Shown here in pieces: positions 9,010 to 16,531 of a stretch of DNA of 64,000 nucleotides; positions within the stretch are counted from its first letter, which is position 1, and each line of letters starts with the position of its first letter. Below the pieces are notes generated by a model, which did no database searches, was not told the DNA's origin, and was given only the letters and a program-made list of their open reading frames with translations. The position numbers were made by a program, and so were the translations under genes. Source of the DNA: Pseudomonas fluorescens (lineage in GTDB: Bacteria; Pseudomonadota; Gammaproteobacteria; Pseudomonadales; Pseudomonadaceae); assembly GCF_902497785.1 (NCBI RefSeq), contig NZ_CABVHK010000011.1, positions 124,001 to 188,000 on the forward strand, written 5' to 3'.

Positions 9010-9918
9010 TCAGTCCAGGAACGCGTTGGCTTGAATCACAAAGTCGTCGGCATATTGGAACAGCGCGCCATGTCCCGAACTTGGGTAAATCAGCAACCTG
9101 GCGTCCGGAATGTGCTGTTGCAACGTGAATGAGTTTTGGGTCGGCACCATCACATCATTGCTGCCGTTGACCACTAAAGTGGGTTGGGAAATCTGGTTCA
9201 GTTGTGAAAATGTGCCGTCACCGGGCGAGTTCCACTTGCCGAGCGCCGCACCTTGGGCCGCGATAGCTTTCATCGAAGCGAGCTTGTCGAGGCCCTCGCT
9301 GCGCTGATGGCGCCTTTCCCAGAAGTCCCGAGCCGCCTGCTGGCTGGACGGTGCCGGATCAAAGAACAGGTAGGCGGTTTCTTCCTGTGAGGCTATCGTC
9401 TCGCGCAGGGCGATCCCCGGTACCTTTGGATCATTTCCCGGTACTCCACCGCGCGGCGACGTTCCTGCGAGGATCAGTTTGCGGACCAGCTCTGGATGCC
9501 GCAGTGCAACTTCCTGAGCCACCATGCCTCCGATTGAAAAGCCCAACACATCCACTTGCGTCAACCCGCGTGCGCGTGCAAATGCGGCGACGTTGTCGGC
9601 CATGGCTTCGAACGAATCGGGGGTTTCGCCACCGCTGAGGCCTACGCCGGCATTGTCGAACAGGTAAACCGGCCGCTGTTTTGCCAGACCATCGGTGAGT
9701 GCCGGATCCCAGTAATCCATGTTGCCGCGAAAGTGCTGAAGCAGGATGACCGGAACCCCGCTCTGCGAGCCAAGTTGACGGTAGGCATAGCGCACACCGT
9801 CCGCTTCGATGAATTGATTGGGGGCTGTATTGTGCGTAGCAGTGGGCGCCGCGAAGGCGGCGCCAGCCGTCATGACAGCAAACGCTGCGCCAAGGCCGAG
9901 CCGTTGCAAGACATTCAT
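9010..9918 (-). CDS. Alpha/beta hydrolase, exported
   Basis: The 302-residue protein has a signal peptide ('LGLGAAFAVMTAGAAFAAP'), an 'LLQHFRGNMDYWDP' oxyanion region, the nucleophile elbow 'GFSIGG' near residue 151, the acid in 'NGSNDVMVP' and the His in 'SSGHGALFQ'. It resembles haloperoxidase/esterase-type hydrolases. It lies 9 bases after the SDR gene and 40 before the ketopantoate-reductase-like gene, so the three look co-transcribed. Confidence 0.85.
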   Translation of the reverse strand: MNVLQRLGLGAAFAVMTAGAAFAAPTATHNTAPNQFIEADGVRYAYRQLGSQSGVPVILLQHFRGNMDYWDPALTDGLAKQRPVYLFDNAGVGLSGGETPDSFEAMADNVAAFARARGLTQVDVLGFSIGGMVAQEVALRHPELVRKLILAGTSPRGGVPGNDPKVPGIALRETIASQEETAYLFFDPAPSSQQAARDFWERRHQRSEGLDKLASMKAIAAQGAALGKWNSPGDGTFSQLNQISQPTLVVNGSNDVMVPTQNSFTLQQHIPDARLLIYPSSGHGALFQYADDFVIQANAFLD

Positions 9919-9927
9919 CTCGTACTC

Positions 9928-10641
9928 CTACGCAGTCGCTGCGGGGTTCAGGTAAGCCGCTTGCGCAGTTGACAGGCTGGCCTTGATGGCGCGAGTACCT
10001 TTGTCTGCGAGCACTTCTTGCAGTCCCGCTTCCACCCCGTCCAGTGACTGGATCACGACTTCGGATGGCTGGACTTTCGGCACGTCGAAACCATGGGTCA
10101 GGTCGGTGTCGATGAAGCCTACATGCAGGCCTTGCACGCGCGTGCCCTGGCCATCGAGTTCGATGCGCAGCGAATTGGTGAAGCTCCACGCCGCTGATTT
10201 CGATGCCGCATAGGCGGACAGGAAAGGCGCAGCAACCCAGGTCGCATCCGACAGCACGTTGACGATCACTCCGCCGCCGTTGGCTTTGAGCACCGGTGCG
10301 AAAGCCAGGCTGACGTGCATGACGCCGTAGTAATTGGTTTCGAAGATTTCGCGGGCGGCTTCCACCAGGCCAGGGTCAAGCATGGAGGGCAGCAAACGCG
10401 CGATGCCCGCATTGTTGACCAGCAGCGTCACGTCGCCAGCCTGGGCCACTGCGGCGGCAACCGATGCCGGGTCGCTGACGTCCAGGCGAATGGCGATCAC
10501 GCCTGGAATGTTGACGCCCTCCGGATTACGCACTCCGGCGTAAACCTTGCGCGCGCCCCGGGCCACGAGTTCTTTTGCGAAGGCGAGACCGAGACCACGG
10601 TTGGCGCCGGTAACAAATGCAACGGAGTTCTCGATTTTCAT
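9928..10641 (-). CDS. SDR-family oxidoreductase
   Basis: The 237-residue classical short-chain dehydrogenase has the cofactor motif 'VTGANRGLGLAFAKEL' at residues 10-25, 'NNAG' near 92, and the catalytic Ser with the 'YAASKSA' Tyr-x-x-x-Lys near 151-157. It uses NAD(P)H to oxidise or reduce a carbonyl or alcohol; the substrate is unknown. It is the first gene of a three-gene minus-strand operon and is divergent from a TetR regulator, with palindromic operators between them. Confidence 0.88.
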   Translation of the reverse strand: MKIENSVAFVTGANRGLGLAFAKELVARGARKVYAGVRNPEGVNIPGVIAIRLDVSDPASVAAAVAQAGDVTLLVNNAGIARLLPSMLDPGLVEAAREIFETNYYGVMHVSLAFAPVLKANGGGVIVNVLSDATWVAAPFLSAYAASKSAAWSFTNSLRIELDGQGTRVQGLHVGFIDTDLTHGFDVPKVQPSEVVIQSLDGVEAGLQEVLADKGTRAIKASLSTAQAAYLNPAATA

Positions 10642-10681
10642 TGTTATGTGCTCTGAGGAATGAGTGACTGTGTTACCTTAA

Positions 10682-10697
10682 GATTGCGCTCGCAATC
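10682..10697. promoter_or_regulatory. TetR operator candidate 1
   Basis: GATTGCGCTCGCAATC is an inverted repeat with perfect 7-base arms around CT. Related sites occur at 10709-10724 and, in the opposite orientation, 10784-10799. All lie in the 193-base gap between SDR and TetR. Confidence 0.7.
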
Positions 10698-10708
10698 ATT
10701 GAAATAAT

Positions 10709-10724
10709 AGTGGTGCTCGCAATT
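10709..10724. promoter_or_regulatory. TetR operator candidate 2 (half conserved)
   Basis: AGTGGTGCTCGCAATT keeps the right half GCTCGCAAT of the site at 10682-10697 but has a degenerate left arm. It may be a weaker site. Confidence 0.5.
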
Positions 10725-10783
10725 ATAAAAGTCAAAGCACAGTTAGAAATAAGTAAATCGCGAATGAATATAGGATTTCAAAC

Positions 10784-10799
10784 AATTGCGAGTGCAATC
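10784..10799. promoter_or_regulatory. TetR operator candidate 3
   Basis: AATTGCGAGTGCAATC is the reverse-complement version of the site at 10682-10697, with one arm mismatch. It lies 36 bases before the TetR start, where binding would block the regulator's own promoter or translation. Confidence 0.65.
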
Positions 10800-10834
10800 A
10801 TAGTGTGCAGAAATTCTCGAAAAGGAGGCTGGTC

Positions 10835-11446
10835 ATGAAAATCTCGAAAGAAAAGGCGGAGGCCAATCGCGCCACATTGGTGGAGACGGCGAGCCGCTTG
10901 TTTCGGCAGAAAGGGATTGATGGCGTGGGCGTTGCTGAAATCAGCAAGTCGGCTGGCTTGACGCATGGCGCGCTGTACGCACACTTCGCGTCCAAGGAAG
11001 CGCTGGCGGCCGAGGCGCTGGCGTGGAGCCTGGAGCAGAGCAATGCCAAGCTCTATTCGGGTACGGTGGATGGCGAGCCGGACCTGGAGCGCTTTCTCTC
11101 CGATTATCTGTCTGTCGACCGGCGCGACGAATACGCCGACCACTGTGCAATGGCGGCGTCAGCCAGCGAAATTGGCCGGCAGGATGCGGTGATTAGCTCA
11201 AAGTTTACCGAGGGTTACCTGGTGCTGGTTCGAGCGTTCGAGCGCAGGGTGGCGGCCAACAACCAAGCCGTCGACGCGCTTGCCACCGCCATGGGCATTG
11301 TTGCAGCTATGATTGGTGCCCTCTCGGTTGCGCGCGCTACGGCGAAGGCCAGGCCAGAGGTATCGGCACAAGTGCTGCAAGGTGTGCGTCCAATGATTGA
11401 CGCCGCACTGGGCAAGCCATATGGCGAACGCGAGAAGTCCAGATGA
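10835..11446 (+). CDS. TetR/AcrR-family transcriptional regulator
   Basis: The ATG at 10835 is chosen because AAGGAGG stands just upstream; the frame also opens at 10805 without such a site. The 203-residue protein has the TetR helix-turn-helix 'RATLVETASRLFRQKGIDGVGVAEISKSAGLTHGALYAHFASKEALAAEAL' in its first 60 residues and a variable ligand domain of the AcrR_C type. Divergent from the SDR operon and separated from it by repeated ATTGC-CTCGCAAT palindromes, it is probably an autoregulated repressor of that operon. Confidence 0.9.
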   Translation: MKISKEKAEANRATLVETASRLFRQKGIDGVGVAEISKSAGLTHGALYAHFASKEALAAEALAWSLEQSNAKLYSGTVDGEPDLERFLSDYLSVDRRDEYADHCAMAASASEIGRQDAVISSKFTEGYLVLVRAFERRVAANNQAVDALATAMGIVAAMIGALSVARATAKARPEVSAQVLQGVRPMIDAALGKPYGEREKSR

Positions 11447-11676
11447 CGACGAAGGCTAGCCTCTTGGCTTGCCTGTTCAAGTCGCTCCTCTGGCACTAAG
11501 CACCACACAGTTAATCTTTGCCGATTTGGGGCACTTACCCGCCATCAAAGTAAAACAATCTCCCGTGACTCTGAGTGAACGAACGTTAATAGCTGCGTGG
11601 CATTTATTTGCTTGGAGTTTGGCAAGCATCCATCTAGAAAAAAATCCAGGACGTTAACGGTGGAGGCCTTCGCGAA

Positions 11677-11702
11677 GGGCAGCTATGGGTGGAAAACCGT
11701 CT
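11677..11702 (-). repeat. Degenerate intergenic repeat, copy 2
   Basis: The stretch with GGCAGCTATGGGTGGAAAAC is the inverted form of the copy at 6464-6498 and stands head to head with the next copy at 11707-11744. Confidence 0.45.
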
Positions 11703-11706
11703 GAGT

Positions 11707-11744
11707 TGACCGTCTGCTTTTGGCCGATTGTTGCCTGTCGTGAA
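11707..11744 (+). repeat. Degenerate intergenic repeat, copy 3
   Basis: The stretch reads TGACCGTCTGCTTTTGGCCG followed by ATTGTTGCCTGTCGTGAA. It is the best-preserved copy in the window and shares about 30 bases with 18770-18800. Confidence 0.55.
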
Positions 11745-11770
11745 GGGCTGTTTTCGATTCTTGCCTTTCA

Positions 11771-11880
11771 GGAGGGGCAGGAAACGGGACGATTGCTACG
11801 CGCTCTAAGTTGGCGCCCCGCCATACCCTCAATCTCAGGACCAAGGTCCATCGAGGCAAGTAAATCCACCGTAACGCGCT
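11771..11880 (-). pseudogene. Cupin-like gene fragment
   Basis: A short minus-strand reading frame contains 'LASMDLGPEIEGMAGRQLRA', which resembles the N-terminal part of small cupin-domain proteins. It breaks off soon after and hits a stop at 11768-11770 before any metal-binding barrel. The match is short, so the assignment is tentative. Confidence 0.3.
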
Positions 11881-11946
11881 ACCTGCTTTGACATGCGCCT
11901 GCACGTCATGCAGGGCAGAGCGCCGCTGCGAACAGCAGGGCAATAA

Positions 11947-12094
11947 GTGACACCCTTAGCGATGACGATCCTGCTGATGGCCGGTGCGACGCCCCTGATC
12001 GGCCTGCTGCCCGCCATGCTGCGATCGGGGTCACGGCACCGATTCTTCTGTCGCTGATCCGCTGCTCCCAAGGGTTTCCGCCGGCGGCGAATAG
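11947..12094 (+). pseudogene. Frameshifted MFS (MHS family) transporter fragment
   Basis: Three successive frames together spell one MHS-transporter block. 'MTILLMAGATPLIGLLPAML' starts at 11962, 'AIGVTAPILLSLIRCSQGF' follows in the next frame from about 12018, and 'SAGGE' then a stop lies at 12077-12094. The same block is intact in the transporters at 21045-22415 ('MGLLPTYGQIGVWAPILLVL') and 42554-43855. It is a decayed internal piece of a proton-linked metabolite transporter with at least two frameshifts. Confidence 0.6.
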
Positions 12095-12204
12095 CGCTTG
12101 CGGCCGATCCTGTCACCCCGCATGCCGAAGAAAATCCCACAAGGGGCCGGAACGCCAACGCCACGGCAAATACCGTTCGAAATATTGGAGGTCACTGTTT
12201 AGGC

Positions 12205-12222
12205 ATTAATGGATCCATTAAT
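12205..12222. promoter_or_regulatory. VanR operator candidate, vanA distal
   Basis: ATTAATGGATCCATTAAT is a perfect 18-base palindrome about 90 bases upstream of vanA. Its ATGGATCCAT core recurs upstream of vanK (18038-18047) and in part at 12268-12284. The GGATCC-centred core resembles the VanR operator known from Caulobacter. Confidence 0.75.
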
Positions 12223-12243
12223 TTTATAGTATCGGCTAAAAGC

Positions 12244-12273
12244 TTGACGAACATAGGGTTAATCCGATTTACT
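12244..12273 (+). promoter_or_regulatory. vanAp: Probable vanA promoter
   Basis: TTGACG at 12244-12249 and TTTACT at 12268-12273 are separated by 18 bases and lie 35 bases before vanA. The -10 element overlaps the second GGATCC palindrome, the expected arrangement for repression. Transcription start is inferred. Confidence 0.5.
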
Positions 12274-12284
12274 GGATCCATAAA
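12268..12284. promoter_or_regulatory. VanR operator candidate, vanA proximal
   Basis: TTTACTGGATCCATAAA is an imperfect palindrome with the same GGATCC centre as 12205-12222. It overlaps the predicted -10 element of vanA. Confidence 0.65.
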
Positions 12285-12307
12285 AACAAGCCTGTCCGGA
12301 GAATCCT

Positions 12308-13366
12308 ATGTATCCGAAAAACACCTGGTATGTCGCCTGCACCCCTGACGAGATTGCTTCCAAGCCACTGGGGCGGCAGATATGCGGTGAGAAAATCGTT
12401 TTCTATCGTGGGCAGGAAGGGCGCGTTGCCGCCGTCGAAGATTTTTGCCCACACCGCGGCGCCCCCCTTTCACTGGGTTATGTTGAAAACGGCAACCTGG
12501 TCTGCGGCTACCACGGCCTGGTCATGGGTTGTGACGGCAAGACCGTCGAAATGCCGGGTCAGCGCGTACGGGGCTTTCCGTGCAACAAGACTTACGCCGT
12601 TGAAGAGCGCTACGGTTTCATCTGGGTCTGGCCCGGGGAGCAGGACAAGGCTGACCCTGCACTGATCCATCATCTGGAGTGGGCTGTCAGCGATGAGTGG
12701 GCGTATGGCGGGGGGCTGTTCCACATCAATTGCGACTACCGATTGATGATCGATAACCTGATGGACCTCACCCACGAAACCTACGTGCACGCCTCGAGCA
12801 TCGGCCAGAAAGAGATCGATGAAGCGGCACCGGTCACCACTGTCGAAGGTGACGAGGTGGTCACGGCGCGGCACATGGAAAACATCATGGCGCCACCGTT
12901 CTGGCGCATGGCCCTGCGTGGCAACAACCTGGCCGACGATGTGCCGGTAGACCGCTGGCAGATCTGCCGCTTCAGCCCACCCAGCCACGTGTTGATCGAG
13001 GTGGGCGTGGCCCACGCCGGCAAGGGCGGTTACGACGCCGAGCCGCAACACAAGGCCGCGAGCATCGTGGTCGACTTCATCACCCCGGAAACCGAGACGT
13101 CGATCTGGTACTTCTGGGGTATGGCGCGCAATTTCAATCCCCAAGACGAAGAACTGACCTCCACCATCCGCGAGGGCCAGGGCAAGATCTTCAGCGAAGA
13201 CCTCGACATGCTCGAACAGCAGCAGAAGAACCTGCTGGCCAATCCCGAGCGCAACCTGCTCAAGCTCAATATCGATGCAGGTGGTGTGCAGTCGAGGCGC
13301 GTACTGGAGCGAATCATCGCCCGTGAGCGCGCGCCGGCTGTCGAGCTGATCGCCACGGCAAACTAG
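12308..13366 (+). CDS. vanA: Vanillate O-demethylase, oxygenase subunit
   Basis: The 352-residue protein closely fits VanA of Pseudomonas. The Rieske [2Fe-2S] ligands are in 'CPHRGAPLSLGY' and 'CGYHGLVMG' (residues about 47-77). The mononuclear iron site is in 'DNLMDLTHETYVHASS' near residues 150-165. With VanB it demethylates vanillate to protocatechuate and formaldehyde. The start has GGAGA eight bases upstream, and an AAAAACAA motif of Hfq/Crc type lies at 12282-12289. vanB follows after 74 bases. Confidence 0.96.
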   Translation: MYPKNTWYVACTPDEIASKPLGRQICGEKIVFYRGQEGRVAAVEDFCPHRGAPLSLGYVENGNLVCGYHGLVMGCDGKTVEMPGQRVRGFPCNKTYAVEERYGFIWVWPGEQDKADPALIHHLEWAVSDEWAYGGGLFHINCDYRLMIDNLMDLTHETYVHASSIGQKEIDEAAPVTTVEGDEVVTARHMENIMAPPFWRMALRGNNLADDVPVDRWQICRFSPPSHVLIEVGVAHAGKGGYDAEPQHKAASIVVDFITPETETSIWYFWGMARNFNPQDEELTSTIREGQGKIFSEDLDMLEQQQKNLLANPERNLLKLNIDAGGVQSRRVLERIIARERAPAVELIATAN

Positions 13367-13440
13367 CTCGAGCGCTACGCCATTCCACTCTCATTGATAC
13401 TGTTCCCGGCCACTGCGGTGGCCGGTCTTGAAGGTGCGCC

Positions 13441-14391
13441 ATGATTGAAGTCGTCGTGACATCCCGCAACAACGAAGCGTTGGATATTTACAGCTACGAG
13501 CTGGCCTGTGCACAAGGAGGGGAGTTGCCCGGCTTCAGTGCCGGTGCCCATATCGACGTGCACCTGCCCAGCGGGCTGATCCGCCAGTACTCGCTGTGCA
13601 ATCACCCGAAAGAACGCCATCGCTACCTGATCGGCGTACTCAAGGATGTCGCCTCGCGCGGTGGTTCCCGGAGCATGCATGAGCAGGTCAACAGTGGCGA
13701 TCGGCTGTTCATCAGTGAACCGCGCAACCTGTTTCCGCTGGTGGCAGAGGGGCGGCGCAGCCTGTTATTCGCCGGTGGCATCGGCATCACCCCGATCCTG
13801 TGCATGGCCGAGCACCTGGCCCACAATGGTGCCGATTTCGAGCTGCACTACTGCGCTCGTTCCAGTGAGCGCGCAGCGTTTGTCGAGCGACTCAAAGGGG
13901 CATCCTTTGCCGGTCGCGTGCACCTGCATTTTGATGAAGAGGTCGATTCGCGCCTGGATGCCGTCAAGGTCCTGGTCAATCCACAGCCTGGCGTGCACCT
14001 GTACGTCTGCGGTCCTTCAGGTTTCATGCAGCATGTGCTCGACAGTGCCAAGGCTCAGGGCTGGAGCGATGAGCAATTGCACCGTGAATACTTCGCCGCG
14101 GCGCCGGTGGCTACCAGTGCCGACGGGGCGTTCCAGGTCAAGCTGGCCAGCAGCGGGCAGGTGTTCGACATTCCGGCCGACAAGACGGTGGCCCAGGTGC
14201 TGGAAAACCACGGCGTCGAGATTGCGCTTTCCTGTGAGCAGGGCATCTGCGGCACCTGCCTGACCCGTGTCCTGGAAGGGGTGCCGGAGCACCGTGACCT
14301 GTTCCTCACCGAAGAAGAGCAAGCGGCCAATGATCAGTTCACGCCCTGCTGCTCAAGGGCCAAGTCCAAGCTGTTGGTGCTGGACCTCTGA
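13441..14391 (+). CDS. vanB: Vanillate O-demethylase, reductase subunit
   Basis: The 316-residue class IA oxygenase reductase has an N-terminal flavin domain with 'RQYSLCN' near residues 43-49, an NAD-binding part with 'FAGGIGITPILCMAEHL' near 110-126, and a C-terminal plant-type ferredoxin with 'CEQGICGTC' and a final 'CCSRA'. It passes electrons from NADH to VanA. It is co-directional with vanA, and the same module is found next to vanR and vanK in many pseudomonads. Confidence 0.95.
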   Translation: MIEVVVTSRNNEALDIYSYELACAQGGELPGFSAGAHIDVHLPSGLIRQYSLCNHPKERHRYLIGVLKDVASRGGSRSMHEQVNSGDRLFISEPRNLFPLVAEGRRSLLFAGGIGITPILCMAEHLAHNGADFELHYCARSSERAAFVERLKGASFAGRVHLHFDEEVDSRLDAVKVLVNPQPGVHLYVCGPSGFMQHVLDSAKAQGWSDEQLHREYFAAAPVATSADGAFQVKLASSGQVFDIPADKTVAQVLENHGVEIALSCEQGICGTCLTRVLEGVPEHRDLFLTEEEQAANDQFTPCCSRAKSKLLVLDL

Positions 14392-14400
14392 ATCGGCTGA

Positions 14401-15144
14401 TCACTCGCCGCGGGCGATCACTTTCATCCGGTCGCCGTTGCTGATTGCACCGAATACCTCGGCGTAGCGCAGTGTTGCATTGGCGTGTTCACGCATGATG
14501 GCTTCAGCGCGTGCGCCCTGGCGGCTGACCAGCGCGTCGAAGACCGAGTGGTGTTGCATGTGTGCGAAGTTGAAGCGCCGGTATTCGCGGGCCATGTCCT
14601 GGCGATCGATCGCCAGCGCCGAGACTGAAGCGAAGGGGCGATGGTCGTTGCGCGCCAGGGCTTCGGCAATCGCCGGGTTGGCGCTGCTGTCGACGATCAC
14701 CTGGTGAAAGCGCATGTTGAGGTCATGGAACGCCTCGAGGTCTTCTTCCGTCACGTAACCCTTGTCGAACAGTGCATCGCCTTGCACCAGGCATTCGCGC
14801 AGCGCCGCCTGTGCTTGCTCACTCAAGCCGCGTTCGGCGCTCTGCCGCGCAGCCAGACCCTCCAGCACTCCGCGCACCTCCACGGCGCCAGCGATATCCT
14901 CGGCACTCACCGAGCGCACCTGATAGCCCCGGCCACCATGGCGTACCAGCAAGCCTTCCTGTTCCAGGGTGAGGAAGGCCATGCGCACGGGCATGCGCGA
15001 GACGCCGAAGCGTTCCGCCGTCGGGATTTCCATCAGCCGTTCGCCGGCCGCCAGTTCGCCCGAGGCAATCATTTTGCGCAGTGCGACCAGCACCATTTGA
15101 CCCGGTTTGCTCATGCAGGCGACTTCCAGAGGGGAGGGCGCCAT
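14401..15144 (-). CDS. vanR: Vanillate-responsive GntR-family repressor
   Basis: The 247-residue FadR-subfamily GntR regulator has an N-terminal winged helix ('GERLMEIPTAERFGVSRMPVRMAFLTLEQEGLLVRHGGRGYQV') and a C-terminal all-helical FCD ligand domain ('FHDLNMRFHQVIVDSS'). A second ATG at 15114 has a better spaced Shine-Dalgarno (TGGAAG) and may be the true start. It is the last gene of the minus-strand run vanK-porin-vanR and should bind the GGATCC-centred palindromes, releasing them with vanillate. Confidence 0.9.
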   Translation of the reverse strand: MAPSPLEVACMSKPGQMVLVALRKMIASGELAAGERLMEIPTAERFGVSRMPVRMAFLTLEQEGLLVRHGGRGYQVRSVSAEDIAGAVEVRGVLEGLAARQSAERGLSEQAQAALRECLVQGDALFDKGYVTEEDLEAFHDLNMRFHQVIVDSSANPAIAEALARNDHRPFASVSALAIDRQDMAREYRRFNFAHMQHHSVFDALVSRQGARAEAIMREHANATLRYAEVFGAISNGDRMKVIARGE

Positions 15145-15199
15145 AGTACCGCAAGGAGTGAGGAGATGCAGGGGGCGACAAGCGCCCCGTGCGGGAGGA

Positions 15200-16450
15200 C
15201 TAGAGTGACAGTGGGTAGCTGACGATCACCCGGGTCTGATCGAAGTCGCTGTTGAAACTGCGACGGTTGGTGGCGTTGTTAACCCGCACGCTGAGGGTTT
15301 TCAGTGGGCCGCTTTGCAGGGTGTAGCTGACTTCGGTGTCACGTTCCCATTCCTTGCCATTGCTGCCGGCCTTGGTGGTGGCGTTGTCGCCGTGACCATA
15401 GCGGGTCATCAACAGCAGGCCGGGGATGCCGACGGCGACGAAGTTGTAGTCATAACGCGCCTGCCAGGAGCGCTCGTCGGCGTTACTGAAGTTGCCGTTG
15501 AACATGTCGTTGCCCAGGGTCCGCCCGCTGCTGCCATACACCGACATCCAGCCGGTATCGCCGCTGACCTTTTGCAGCCCCAGGTACAGGGTATGTCCAC
15601 CCAGGTTGGCGGAGAACAGTCCGTAGGCGGTATGGCTTTGCACGTGGCCGATCAGGGCGCTGCCGTCATCCTTGTCGATGAAATAACCCAGGTTCGCGCC
15701 GAGGGTCCAGTCACCGAACTTCTGTTTGTGCAGCAGGTTCAGATAGCTTTGCTGATAGATGTCTTCGAGCTGCGAGTGCCAGGCGCCGATCAGGGTCTGT
15801 TGTTCGTTGAAGCGGTATTCGGCACCCGCATAGTTGAAGCCGTCCGACTGGACGGTGGGCGCAGCCCAGGCCGAGAGGTCTTGCATGTCCGAGGAATTGC
15901 GCAGGCTCACCGAGGTGTATTGACCGCCCTGCAGGCTCAGGCCGGGAAGCTCCCGGGATACCAGCATGGCGCCCTGGAAGGTCTGTGGCAGCAGGCGTCC
16001 GTCGTCGTAGCGCAGCAGCGGAATATCCGGCATAAGCTCGCCGAGCATCAGCTCGGTGTCGGAAATACGCATTTTTGCCGCCAGCCCCGCGCGTCCGTAG
16101 TCGTCGGCGGAGCGACCATCCTCGTGCACCGGCAGCAGCTCCGAACCGCTGCGTTGCGGGCCGCTGTCGAGCTTTACGCCCAGCATCGCGATACCGTCAA
16201 GGCCAAAGCCGACAACGCCCGGGGTATAACCGGAGCTGAACTTGAGAATCGCGCCCTGGGCCCATTCTTCTATCTTGCTCTTGCTGGCGCCGGGATCGTT
16301 GAAATCACGATTGAAATAGTAGTTTCGCAGGGTAAGGCTGGTCTTGGAATCTTCGAAAAAACCGTTGCTTTCAGCGTACGCCGAAGGCATCAGGACAAGC
16401 GCTATTGCACCGCCGAGCAGGGCCCGGGGAGGGAGAGGAAAGTAAGTCAT
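15200..16450 (-). CDS. OprD-family outer-membrane porin of the vanillate cluster
   Basis: The 416-residue protein has a signal peptide ending near 'MPSAYA', followed by 'ESNGFFEDSKTSLTLRNYYFNRDF', the standard OprD start, and ends in a beta-strand 'TRVIVSYPLSL'. OprD-family channels take up carboxylated aromatics or amino acids; between vanK and vanR this one probably admits vanillate. The start is directly preceded by AAAACAACAATA (16451-16462, minus strand), a strong Hfq/Crc-type motif that covers the ribosome-binding region. Confidence 0.92.
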   Translation of the reverse strand: MTYFPLPPRALLGGAIALVLMPSAYAESNGFFEDSKTSLTLRNYYFNRDFNDPGASKSKIEEWAQGAILKFSSGYTPGVVGFGLDGIAMLGVKLDSGPQRSGSELLPVHEDGRSADDYGRAGLAAKMRISDTELMLGELMPDIPLLRYDDGRLLPQTFQGAMLVSRELPGLSLQGGQYTSVSLRNSSDMQDLSAWAAPTVQSDGFNYAGAEYRFNEQQTLIGAWHSQLEDIYQQSYLNLLHKQKFGDWTLGANLGYFIDKDDGSALIGHVQSHTAYGLFSANLGGHTLYLGLQKVSGDTGWMSVYGSSGRTLGNDMFNGNFSNADERSWQARYDYNFVAVGIPGLLLMTRYGHGDNATTKAGSNGKEWERDTEVSYTLQSGPLKTLSVRVNNATNRRSFNSDFDQTRVIVSYPLSL

Positions 16451-16462
16451 TATTGTTGTTTT
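16451..16462 (-). promoter_or_regulatory. Hfq/Crc-type A-rich motif at the porin start
   Basis: Read on the minus strand, AAAACAACAATA abuts the ATG at 16450 and contains AACAACAA, a match to AANAAYAA. This is the known target of Hfq with Crc in Pseudomonas mRNAs, so translation is probably held down on preferred carbon sources. Confidence 0.6.
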
Positions 16463-16531
16463 CCTGGAGGATGTTGTCAGTAGCGAGGGCGGGCCCTCGC
16501 TACTGTTTTGCGCGGCTCAGGTCTGCATGGC

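Larger units (their letters stand above)
11447..12307. other. Gene-poor stretch with repeats and gene fragments
   Basis: No intact gene is seen here. It contains two back-to-back copies of the degenerate intergenic repeat (11677-11702 and 11707-11744), a cupin-like fragment on the minus strand, a frameshifted MFS fragment on the plus strand, and the vanA promoter with two VanR-type palindromes. The first 200 bases hold nothing recognised. Confidence 0.6.

Noticed and set aside
15314-16483. Open frame of 389 codons opposite the vanillate porin
   Set aside because: The translation is low in structure and rich in Val, Gln and Gly, with no motif; the minus-strand porin is unmistakable.
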